Below are positions 44,300-52,591 of a stretch of DNA of 64,000 nucleotides, piece by piece. The notes under the pieces were generated by a model that was not told the DNA's origin, made no database searches, and was given only the letters and a program-made list of their open reading frames with translations. The translations under genes and the position numbers were made by a program. Origin of the DNA: Sphingomonadales bacterium UBA7471 (lineage in GTDB: Bacteria > Pseudomonadota > Alphaproteobacteria > Sphingomonadales > Sphingomonadaceae). The first letter of the stretch is position 1, and every line of letters starts with the position of its first letter. Location of the stretch: positions 65,318 to 129,317 of the forward strand of contig DLOZ01000002.1 of NCBI GenBank assembly GCA_002479765.1, written 5' to 3'.

Positions 44300-45625
44300 A
44301 TGAGCGACCTTTTTCACGACGAACCCGCACAAACAGAGACGCTGCCGAAAACAGCGCCGCTGGCGGATAAGCTTCGTCCGGCGCAACTGAGTGAGGTCAT
44401 TGGTCAGGAGCATCTGACGGGACCAGAGGGCGCTATTGGCCGGATGGTGGCCGCGGGAAAATTGTCGTCGATGATCCTCTGGGGCCCGCCGGGTACTGGA
44501 AAAACGAGCATCGCGCGTTTGCTGGCGGATGCCGTCAACATGCATTACAAGCCGATCTCTGCGGTCTTCTCCGGCGTCGCGGACCTCAAAAAGGCGTTTG
44601 CCGAAGCCGAGACGATGGCGCGGACGGGCAAGCAAACCTTATTGTTCGTGGACGAAATCCACCGTTTCAACCGCGCGCAGCAAGACGGATTTTTGCCCTT
44701 TGTCGAAAGCGGCTTGGTCACGCTCGTTGGCGCCACAACGGAAAATCCGTCGTTCGAACTGAACGCCGCTTTGTTGTCGCGTTCACAGGTCATGGTGCTC
44801 CACCGTCTTGATGACGCCGCATTGGCGACATTGCTCGCGCGCGCAGAAGATATCATGGGGCGCCCCCTGCCCGTCACGGCCGATGCCAAATCTGCGTTGA
44901 TATCGAGCGCGGACGGCGATGGTAGGTTCCTGCTTAATCAAGCCGAGACGTTGTTTTCCATCACAATCGAAAACCCGCTCGACCCGGCTGCGATGGCCGC
45001 GCTGCTGCAGCGGCGGATGCCCGTCTATGACAAGGACCGCGAAGGCCATTACAACCTGATATCCGCGCTGCACAAAAGCTTGCGTGGCTCCGATCCACAA
45101 GCTGCGCTCTATTGGATGGCGCGGATGTTGGTGGCGGGCGAAGAACCTTTATACGTGCTGCGCCGCCTTGTCCGTTTCGCCAGCGAGGATATCGGCCTCG
45201 CCGACCCGCAAGCGCTCGTCCAATGCCTTGCGGCCAAGGACGCCTATGAATTTCTGGGCAGCCCCGAAGGGGAAGTCGCCATTGTTCAGGCATGCCTGTA
45301 CCTGGCGACCGCGCCAAAATCGAACGCCGCGTATAAAGCCCAAAAATCCGCGTGGAAGCTGGCACGCGACACCGGATCGTTAATGCCGCCCGCGAACATA
45401 TTGAATGCCCCAACCAAGCTGATGAAAGACATCGGCTATGGCGCGGGATATGCGTATGACCATGACAGCGCGGACGGATTTTCCGGCGCCAATTACTGGC
45501 CGGACCAAGTTCCGCCGACGCAGCTATATCAGCCGGTCGAACGTGGCTTTGAACGCAAGATCATAGAACGGCTGCAATATTGGGACCGTCTGCGCGCCCG
45601 CAAAACCGATCCCGACGCGACATGA
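44300..45625 (+). CDS. rarA: Replication-associated recombination protein RarA (MgsA)
   Basis: RarA is an AAA+ ATPase related to clamp loaders that works at stalled replication forks. It shows LADKLRPAQLSEVIGQEHLT (about 22-41), Walker A GPPGTGKTS and the sensor region GATTENPSFELNAALLSR. The C-terminal tetramer domain ends with the W-rich NYWPDQVPPTQLYQPVERG. The 441-residue length is typical. The following hypothetical gene is 25 bp away. Confidence 0.96.
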   Translation: MSDLFHDEPAQTETLPKTAPLADKLRPAQLSEVIGQEHLTGPEGAIGRMVAAGKLSSMILWGPPGTGKTSIARLLADAVNMHYKPISAVFSGVADLKKAFAEAETMARTGKQTLLFVDEIHRFNRAQQDGFLPFVESGLVTLVGATTENPSFELNAALLSRSQVMVLHRLDDAALATLLARAEDIMGRPLPVTADAKSALISSADGDGRFLLNQAETLFSITIENPLDPAAMAALLQRRMPVYDKDREGHYNLISALHKSLRGSDPQAALYWMARMLVAGEEPLYVLRRLVRFASEDIGLADPQALVQCLAAKDAYEFLGSPEGEVAIVQACLYLATAPKSNAAYKAQKSAWKLARDTGSLMPPANILNAPTKLMKDIGYGAGYAYDHDSADGFSGANYWPDQVPPTQLYQPVERGFERKIIERLQYWDRLRARKTDPDAT

Positions 45626-45650
45626 CCGCAACCCTCTGCCCAAACGCCTG

Positions 45651-46499
45651 ATGCGGCCCTTTACGCGTTTTGCCTGTGCCGATTGGTCAGGGGCAAAGGG
45701 CAGCCGCCATCCCGGCATCGCCCTTGCCGTCTGCGAAGCCGGCAATGAAGCCCCGCGCCTTGTTCCTGCACCTTCCGGCATTTGGTCGCGTCAGGCGGTT
45801 GCCGATTGGCTGCTGGCGCAAGATGATGATTTACTGATTGGCTTCGACTTCAGCTTCGCACCGCCCATGATTGCGCGTGGCAGCTATTTACCGGGCGATG
45901 CATTGCCGACATCTGCCAAGCCTTTTTGGGCCTATGTTGACGACATCTGCGATGATCCCGATTTGGGAGCCGCCTCATTTTTGGAAAAACACCATCGCCG
46001 CCATTTTTATTTCGGTGCTGCCGATGGCGTAAAATCGACATTCTTACATTGGCGGCAATGCGAGTTGTTGAACAAGCACAGTAGCGGGAAGATCTCGACC
46101 GTCTTCGACGCCATCGGCGCGTCACAAGTCGCAAAGGCCAGCTTTGCCGGCATGCGCTTTCTAAACCATGTCCGCGACCATGTCGCCATATGGCCGTTTG
46201 ATCCGCTACCCGAACGCGGGCCTGTGGTGGTGGAGATATATACAACAATCGCCGCACGCGCCGCAGGCGTCGCCAAAGGCCGCAGCAAGATTCGCGACGC
46301 ACGCGGGCTCGACGACGCTCTAAGTGCGTTGAATTCCCTGCCCCACACACCGCTCGAACGCTATACCGACCATGCAACAGATGCGTTGCTTACCGCCGCA
46401 TGGCTGCGCAAAACCGCGTCAAATCGACAATTTTGGAAGCCAGCTGCATTAAATTGCGAAATAGCTGCAACTGAGGGCTGGACCTTTGGCATCATTTGA
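45651..46499 (+). CDS. Conserved-looking hypothetical, predicted RNase H-like fold
   Basis: I do not recognise a named family. The 282-residue protein begins FACADWSGAKGSRHPGIALAV, has IGFDFSFAPP at about 63, and ends its conserved part with DHATDALLTAAWLR (about 240-253). An N-terminal strand with DWSG, a second strand with D, and a late helix starting DxxDA are the acidic pattern of RNase H-like nucleases and DUF429-type proteins. This is a fold guess only. It follows rarA by 25 bp, so a link to DNA repair is possible. Confidence 0.7.
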   Translation: MRPFTRFACADWSGAKGSRHPGIALAVCEAGNEAPRLVPAPSGIWSRQAVADWLLAQDDDLLIGFDFSFAPPMIARGSYLPGDALPTSAKPFWAYVDDICDDPDLGAASFLEKHHRRHFYFGAADGVKSTFLHWRQCELLNKHSSGKISTVFDAIGASQVAKASFAGMRFLNHVRDHVAIWPFDPLPERGPVVVEIYTTIAARAAGVAKGRSKIRDARGLDDALSALNSLPHTPLERYTDHATDALLTAAWLRKTASNRQFWKPAALNCEIAATEGWTFGII

Positions 46500-46517
46500 G
46501 GCAATGGGCGCCTCAGT

Positions 46518-46593
<76 letters not shown>

Positions 46594-46726
46594 CTTTTTC
46601 AAATACAAATTAGATCGCTGGATAGCGAACCTATCAGGCTCGTAGGAATGCAGGCCTCTTTTGCGTTCCAAGAGTGGAGCCATCTGGCCAAAAACCGTTG
46701 TTTATATCGCGTCCGTCATTCCCCCT

Positions 46727-48475
46727 TCAACGCGGCTGCCTCCGTTCTGGCGGAATGGCCTGTGCGCCGGGGCGTCTTGGGTCTGCGGCACCTAAGAAAA
46801 GGCCGTTCTCAATCATGATGGATTGCGCACTGCCCATCGTTTCGTCAGACGTGATGGTGTGCCCTAAGTTCTGCAATAGGCGCACGGTGTCGGGATTGAA
46901 GTTTGGTTCAACGCGCAATTTATCACTGGTGTCCTGATAAATGCGGGGTTGATGGGTGGCTTCTTCGACATTGAGATTGAAATCGACGACGTTGACGATC
47001 ACTTGCATGACCGTATTGATAATCGTGCTGCCGCCCGGCGTACCGGTTACCAGCCAAGGTTTGCCATTTTTCATGACAATTGTCGGCATCATCGTCGACA
47101 ACATCCGTTTCCCCGGAGCCATGGCATTGAGGGGTGGTGGCAAGCCGTCACGCAGGGCTTTTGCCGCCTGTGCATGCGAGAAGTTATTCATTTGATTGTT
47201 CAGCAGCACGCCCGTTCCGGCGATCATTACGCCCGAACCGAAATCGGCACCCAGCGTATAGGTCGTTGACACCACATTGCCCTGCGCATCGGCCACAGAG
47301 AAATGGGTGGTCGACGGGCTTTCATATTTTAATGGATCCCCTACGCCGATTTGCCCGGCGGGCTTGGCTTTGTCGGGGTCGATGAGCTTGGCGCGTGACA
47401 GGGCGTAGGGTTTTGAAATGAAACCCTGAATCGGCGTCGTGACGAAATCGGTATCCCCCAACACAGCATAACGATCCGAATATCCCAGTTTCATCGCCTC
47501 GGCCATAATGTGCAGCGACTTGGCCGCACCGACGCCGTTCTGTTTCAGGTCAAAATTCTCAACGATGTTGAGCATATTGAGCAAAGTCGCGCCGCCTGCA
47601 CTTGCCGGCGGGGCCGTTACAATATCAAGACCACGATATGTCCCGCGCAATGGCTTACGTTCAATCGCGCGATAGGCGGCCAAATCTTCTATGGTAATCA
47701 ACCCGCCATTGGCTTTCATGTCGGCGGCAAAACGCGCCGCGACAGGCCCCTTATAAAAACCATCCGCCCCGCGTTTTGCGATTTGTGTCAGTGTCCATGC
47801 AAGGTCTGGCTGCTTCAGCCTTTCCCCTGCCCGGTACAACGCGCCATCAGGCTTGTAATACGCGGCTTTGGCCGCCGTACTGGTTGACAGGCGTTCCTTT
47901 CCCCAACCAAAAACAAAGGCTTCGTCGGGCGTCAGGACTACACCGTCGCGGGCGAGCGCGATGGCGGGCGAAACGACGTCTGCCCAATGCAGTTTGCCAT
48001 ATTTTTTATGCGCCATATGGAGGCCCGCAACCGTTCCGGGTACCGACGGGGCCAAATAACCGCGACTGGCGATTTCGGATTCGCGCCCCTGATTGTCGAC
48101 AAACATCGCAAGCGTTGCCGCCTTTGGCGCGACCGAACGGAAATCGAAAAAGACTTGCTCCCCGCTCTTGGCATCATGCACGAGCATGAAACCATCGCCA
48201 CCGATATTGCCCGCGCGCGGGAGCGTAACAGCCAAAGCAAAGCCAATCGCGACAGCAGCGTCCACCGCATTGCCGCCGCGGCGTAAAATGTCCGCGCCGA
48301 CTTCTGACGCGATGGCATTTTGCGACACCACCATGCCCTGTTCGCCAATCACGGGGGAATGGATGCTGGGATATTCGAGCAGCTGTTTCTTCTGCGCAAC
48401 GACCGGGGATGCCGTCAACGCGACCATGGACAGCAATATGATGCCCGCACGTGACCATTTTCCGATAATCTTCAC
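46727..48475 (-). CDS. ggt: Gamma-glutamyltransferase
   Basis: This 582-residue periplasmic enzyme hydrolyses glutathione and gamma-glutamyl peptides. A signal peptide covers about residues 1-27 (ending PVVAQ). The self-cleavage and catalytic threonine is in ESPSTTHFSVADAQGNVVS, and GTPGGSTIINTV lies near the C terminus. The start is a GTG at 48475 with AGGAG seven bases upstream. The frame is open to 48769, but the extra part is made of dead lysR and dadA sequence. The ribosome site lies inside the last codons of the dadA remnant, so dadA and ggt were once an operon. Confidence 0.94.
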   Translation of the reverse strand: MKIIGKWSRAGIILLSMVALTASPVVAQKKQLLEYPSIHSPVIGEQGMVVSQNAIASEVGADILRRGGNAVDAAVAIGFALAVTLPRAGNIGGDGFMLVHDAKSGEQVFFDFRSVAPKAATLAMFVDNQGRESEIASRGYLAPSVPGTVAGLHMAHKKYGKLHWADVVSPAIALARDGVVLTPDEAFVFGWGKERLSTSTAAKAAYYKPDGALYRAGERLKQPDLAWTLTQIAKRGADGFYKGPVAARFAADMKANGGLITIEDLAAYRAIERKPLRGTYRGLDIVTAPPASAGGATLLNMLNIVENFDLKQNGVGAAKSLHIMAEAMKLGYSDRYAVLGDTDFVTTPIQGFISKPYALSRAKLIDPDKAKPAGQIGVGDPLKYESPSTTHFSVADAQGNVVSTTYTLGADFGSGVMIAGTGVLLNNQMNNFSHAQAAKALRDGLPPPLNAMAPGKRMLSTMMPTIVMKNGKPWLVTGTPGGSTIINTVMQVIVNVVDFNLNVEEATHQPRIYQDTSDKLRVEPNFNPDTVRLLQNLGHTITSDETMGSAQSIMIENGLFLGAADPRRPGAQAIPPERRQPR

Positions 48476-48477
48476 CT

Positions 48478-48709
48478 TCAAACTCCTCTCAACAATCGCG
48501 CAGCCCGTTCGGCCGATCCCATCGCATATGTCCAACCCAGCATGCCATGTCCTACGTTGATTGTAACCCTTGGCGCAATCTTCCTGATAATGGGAAGCGC
48601 GTTGGCCGTCATGGGCCGAATACCCGCCCAGCCCTGATAGGACGCCGCATAATCGGCTGCGTTCGACAAGCGCAGCTTCTTTGTTCACCGCCTCGTTGGG
48701 GGTAAGGAC
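48478..48709 (-). pseudogene. Remnant of a D-amino-acid dehydrogenase gene (dadA-like)
   Basis: The last 63 codons (48669-48478) read as the C-terminal FAD part of DadA: YQGWAGIRPMTANALPII and GHGMLGWTYAMGSAERAA. A piece upstream in another frame (LTPNEAVNKEAALV, near 48710-48665) could be an inner DadA segment. The N-terminal FAD domain is gone. A large deletion plus a frameshift fits, so no working enzyme is possible. Confidence 0.8.
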
Positions 48710-48919
48710 CTCATCGACTTCACCAAACAGCGCGTGCGCTTCGTCGGTCGGAACCAAGAGTCCACGCACCAGATTGAACAGGCTGATGCCCAGCTGCGGT
48801 TAGGTGTGCCGCAATACCTTGCTGACCGCTGGCTGCGACACATTCAATCCGCGCGCGGCCGCGCTTATTGAGCCGTTGGCATAAACGGCGTGAAAAACTT
48901 CAATCTGCCTCAGTCTCAT
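48710..48919 (-). pseudogene. Remnant of a LysR-family regulator gene
   Basis: From ATG 48919 the sequence reads MRLRQIEVFHAVYANGSIS and NVSQPAVSKVLRH, the winged helix-turn-helix of a LysR regulator. An in-frame TAA stop follows at 48802-48800. The same frame then goes on QLGISLFNLVRG and LVPTDEAHALFGEVDE, the normal continuation. The effector domain is missing and the remnant runs directly into dadA sequence. One nonsense mutation and one deletion explain it. Confidence 0.85.
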
Positions 48920-48987
48920 TTGGGCAAGTTAGCGGCGCAATTTCTGCGCCGCTAATTGCCAAGCAGTCGTCATGTCAGACCGCTTTA

Positions 48988-51900
48988 TCAAAACTCTTTC
49001 GACAGTTCGAAATAGACAAACCGGCCGACGGCATCGTGCAGCGCCCCTAAGAAACCATAGTTGGTCGATGCAAGCGGAGGCTGCGTATCGAACAAGTTAC
49101 GCGCGCCTATGCGGAACCGTGTGCCCGAAAATGCACCCTGATCATCACCGGCGCGATACTGCACATAGGTGTTGACCGTCGTAACGCTGGGCAATTTGAA
49201 AAACTGATCGGCGACCTTAATCGTTCCCGTGTCGAAAACAGCACCGACATAGTTGACCAAGACGCCCGCACTCACGGGGCCTGATTTCCACGTTAGGTTT
49301 CCGCTCAGGCGCCACTCAGGATTGCCGTTGACCTGAATCTGGCTTCCGGCCTGCGTGATCGTCACGCCTGTTCCCAATGTGCCCGCCGCGTTTGCCGCGA
49401 TTAGTTGCGCCTGCAGTTCAGATGCCGACTGTTCATATTTCAGCAACTTCGACGCGTTGATGTCGATGTTGAAGCTGCCCAACAATGTGTTCCGCACGTC
49501 ATAGCTGACGCCGAAATCCAAGCCTCCCAACTCGCGCAGGCCAAGGTTGAAATAATCATCCTTCACATAATCGATGGTGCCGATGACTTGCGTACCCACC
49601 GGCGCCAGACGCACGACATTCGGGTTGCTGCGTCCGCCCAGCCGCTCGAGAAGGTCGAACAAAATCTGGTTTTGCGCGCCTTGAAGGCCGATGACGCCCT
49701 TGGAACGCAGTGACCAATAATCCGCCGTGAACGTGAGGTTGCGGAAAGGCTGTACGATGATACCTGCCGACAAGGTTTCCCCATTTTCAGGTGTCAGGTT
49801 CTGATTGCCTGAGCGAACTTCAAGGGTGCTAATACCGCTGCAAGTTGTCGCCGGGTTCAGGCGGCAAGCGGCAAAGTCAGTACGCGTATTTGCGACCTGT
49901 GTTCCGGCACTATAAAATTGCGCAAGGTTGGGTGCGCGGAAATTCTGTGACCATGCCGAACGGAGCTTGATGCCATCGATCACGGTCCATGCACCGGCAA
50001 CCTTGGTCTTAAACACATTTCCAAAATCGGAATAATGTTCATCGCGGGCCGCAACTTGCAGATCAATGGATTGGATCAGCGGTATATCCATATCGTCCGA
50101 AATCAACGGTACGGCGAGTTCGGCATAAGCCGACATTACGGTACGACGCGCCTTTACATCGGGCGCAGGGCTGGCGCCCATGATGTCGGTGCCATAGCGA
50201 ATACCCGAAACGCTGTCTGTGTACGTCGTGGTGCCATCAAGACGGTTATCCCGGTTATCCGAATAGGTTTCACGCCGCACTTCGAGACCGCTGGCAAAGC
50301 CTACGCCACCTGCAGGGAGGCTAAAGATATCGCTGTTGGAAATGCGGAAGTCCCATGTGGCAAGCGACGTCGTGCTGATGCGGTGCACATCGACCAGGAA
50401 GGACTGAATGGTGGCCGCACTGTTCGGGGTACCATCGCTAATCGAATAATTGAGTTGATTGCCACCGTTGAACGGGTTGTACGCATCGGGGGTCGACCGT
50501 GCGAGCGCGGCTTGAAACAGCGTATTGCTGACGGCATTTTTTGTATTATCGTCGGTGCGTGCCCAAGAATAAGAGGCCGCCGAATCCCATTTGAAATTGT
50601 CCCACTCTCCGCGCACGCCGATCAGCGAGCGGATGCTGTCATCGGTTACGACGAACGTACGCGGGCCGGTATCGACTGGCCGATAATTTGTGATACGCAG
50701 CGCAAGCCCAGTCGTTGGCACGCCGACCAATCCGGCCAAACGATTTGGGTTGTCTACGCCGTTGAACGTGGTTGGACCGAAGGGATTGTAATAATTGGTG
50801 GACGGGACCGTAATGACTGCACTCGAAATCGGTGCGGATTGTTCACGCTGTCCCTCAAGCTTTGCATTATAATAGCCGAGCTCGCCAAAGAGCTCGACTG
50901 ATCCGATGTCCTGACGGAAGGTGCTGAAAAGATTGATGCGGTCAAGGCCACCGCGGATCGTACGATCGGGGTTTTCATCATAACGCAGCACGCGGCTGGT
51001 CGCACCTGTAATGCCGCCGCTGCGTAGACAGAGATTGCCGTTGAAAACAGCGCTGGAACAGCCCGCTGCAGTGTTTGCAATCGGTTCGATGTGGAAAACG
51101 CCCGACGTCGTCAATGCTGTCGTCGATGTGCCTTGACGGATGGTGGGTGACGGAACGGCCGTTACCGTAAATGCGCCCCAAGGTGATGATGTTGAACGGT
51201 TGTCGAAGCCGGTATCGGCTTCCCAAGGTGTCCCGACCAGCGCGGGCATATGGTTTTCACTTGCCGAAAATGGACGTTCGCTTGCGAATAATGGTGTCCG
51301 CTTTGTCAAGCTGCCAAAAAATGTGAAGCGCCCACCAGACTTGGTTTTGAAGCCGGCCTTGATTGCGCCGGTTTTTTCGTTCGTTCCGTCGGCAGAGCCG
51401 TAGCGCGTGTCAAAGCGCAGTCCTTCATATCTATCGTCCGTGACGACGTTGACCACACCGGCAACGGCGTCCGCGCCGTACACAGCGGCCGCACCGTCGC
51501 GCAAAACTTCGATCCGGCGCGTCGCGCCAACGGGAAGCGAGTTGGTGTTGGCCGTCTGTACCGGAACAAAATTCTCGGTCTGCGTGCCCGGCGTCAAAAT
51601 CATGCGGCGTCCGTTGACCAGAACCAGCGTGTTGCCGGTGCCGACACTGCGCAGGTTGATCGAGGCATTGTCGCCGCGCGCATCGTTAAGGTTGCCGGTC
51701 GTACGGGCCTCTTGGAACTGCACATCACCTGCTTGTGGGATCGAACGGAACAGATCGTCACCCGAAACGCTTCCAGTGGCGGCGATGCGGTCTTCGCTCA
51801 ACACCGAAACCGGCAGGGTTTCCGCAATTTTCGAGCCTTCGATGCGGCTACCTACCACCACGATTGCTTCGGTCGTTTCGGCTTCTGCTTCAGGCTGAGC

Positions 51901-52008
51901 AGATTGGCCCGCAGATTGCGCGAACGATGGTGTGGCGACGATGATGGAACAGCCGATGAACAAACCGGCACGCATTGAAATTTTGAACACTGTAAATTGC
52001 CTCCCCAT
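48988..52008 (-). CDS. TonB-dependent receptor
   Basis: This outer-membrane active transporter of 1006 residues has a signal peptide (about 1-32, ending SFAQ), a TonB-box-like segment with IVVVGSRIEG (about 50), a plug domain with LVLVNGRRM and VLRDGAAAVYGADAVAGVVN, and a 22-strand barrel ending in ELSKEF. The start at 52008 has AAGGGGG upstream. The long loops and neighbours (ggt, D-aminoacylase, dead dadA) suggest uptake of peptides or modified amino acids. It is divergent from the ridA remnant across an operator-like dyad. Confidence 0.92.
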   Translation of the reverse strand: MGRQFTVFKISMRAGLFIGCSIIVATPSFAQSAGQSAQPEAEAETTEAIVVVGSRIEGSKIAETLPVSVLSEDRIAATGSVSGDDLFRSIPQAGDVQFQEARTTGNLNDARGDNASINLRSVGTGNTLVLVNGRRMILTPGTQTENFVPVQTANTNSLPVGATRRIEVLRDGAAAVYGADAVAGVVNVVTDDRYEGLRFDTRYGSADGTNEKTGAIKAGFKTKSGGRFTFFGSLTKRTPLFASERPFSASENHMPALVGTPWEADTGFDNRSTSSPWGAFTVTAVPSPTIRQGTSTTALTTSGVFHIEPIANTAAGCSSAVFNGNLCLRSGGITGATSRVLRYDENPDRTIRGGLDRINLFSTFRQDIGSVELFGELGYYNAKLEGQREQSAPISSAVITVPSTNYYNPFGPTTFNGVDNPNRLAGLVGVPTTGLALRITNYRPVDTGPRTFVVTDDSIRSLIGVRGEWDNFKWDSAASYSWARTDDNTKNAVSNTLFQAALARSTPDAYNPFNGGNQLNYSISDGTPNSAATIQSFLVDVHRISTTSLATWDFRISNSDIFSLPAGGVGFASGLEVRRETYSDNRDNRLDGTTTYTDSVSGIRYGTDIMGASPAPDVKARRTVMSAYAELAVPLISDDMDIPLIQSIDLQVAARDEHYSDFGNVFKTKVAGAWTVIDGIKLRSAWSQNFRAPNLAQFYSAGTQVANTRTDFAACRLNPATTCSGISTLEVRSGNQNLTPENGETLSAGIIVQPFRNLTFTADYWSLRSKGVIGLQGAQNQILFDLLERLGGRSNPNVVRLAPVGTQVIGTIDYVKDDYFNLGLRELGGLDFGVSYDVRNTLLGSFNIDINASKLLKYEQSASELQAQLIAANAAGTLGTGVTITQAGSQIQVNGNPEWRLSGNLTWKSGPVSAGVLVNYVGAVFDTGTIKVADQFFKLPSVTTVNTYVQYRAGDDQGAFSGTRFRIGARNLFDTQPPLASTNYGFLGALHDAVGRFVYFELSKEF

Positions 52009-52087
52009 GCCGCCCCCTTGCGGCTTGTGCATGTCTACCCGAATTGCACCAAACCCCAACATTGACAAGCCATAGTCATTACAAATG

Positions 52088-52126
52088 TGTGATTAATCCA
52101 TTCCATATGGTTATGGACTAATCACA
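52088..52126. promoter_or_regulatory. 39-bp operator-like dyad between the receptor and ridA remnant
   Basis: TGTGATTAATCCAT (52088-52101) and ATGGACTAATCACA (52113-52126) are inverted 14-bp arms with one mismatch and an 11-bp spacer containing CCATATGG. It lies in the divergent promoter region. It may have been the site of the adjacent LysR regulator, whose gene is now dead. Confidence 0.55.
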
Positions 52127-52196
52127 AGTTGTTTATGGGAAGACGCGTGCCGAACTGCATATGCTGGACACTTTCCGTAACGCTGGAGCATGTAAG

Positions 52197-52550
52197 ATGG
52201 CAAGCAAACCACCCCTTTCACCCGTGCGTTTCGCCGGATCGACCGCATATGTTTCAGGCCAGCTGCCGCGCGGGGAAGACGGCAAAATTATCAAGGGCGA
52301 TATGCAGGACCAAAGTCGGTAAGCCTTAGCAAACCTTGCGGCAGTGCTGAAATCAGAAGGCCTGCAATTGTCCGATGTCGTAAAGGTCACCGCCTGGATT
52401 ACCGATGCAGAGGCGATGGCCGATTTTAACTTGGTGTATCGCGAATATTTTGCAGAACCATATCCCACGCGTTCCACAATTGTCTCGGCGCTGGTTGTGC
52501 CTGATGCCATGGTTGAGATTGAGGCGATTGCCTATAAGGATAGCCAATAA
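52197..52550 (+). pseudogene. ridA-like gene with premature stop
   Basis: The frame from ATG 52197 encodes a RidA/YjgF imine deaminase: PLSPVRFAGSTAYVSGQLPR, then a TAA at 52320-52322, then ALANLAAVLKSEGLQLSDVV and PYPTRSTIVSALVVPDAMVE to the normal end at 52550. The rest of the frame is intact, so a single C-to-T change (CAA to TAA) explains it. RidA clears reactive imines made by amino-acid oxidases, which fits the dead dadA nearby. Confidence 0.85.
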
Positions 52551-52591
52551 GGTTTTTGCCAAAGGCAAAATGAAACAGGGGTAGTTACGTG

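Noticed and set aside
48476..48769. N-terminal extension of gamma-glutamyltransferase
   Set aside because: The residues are dead lysR and dadA sequence in changing frames, and the GTG at 48475 has a strong ribosome site followed by a signal peptide.
52320..52322. Stop codon in ridA as a recoding site
   Set aside because: It is TAA, which is not used for selenocysteine or pyrrolysine, and no special structure follows. A nonsense mutation is the simple reading.
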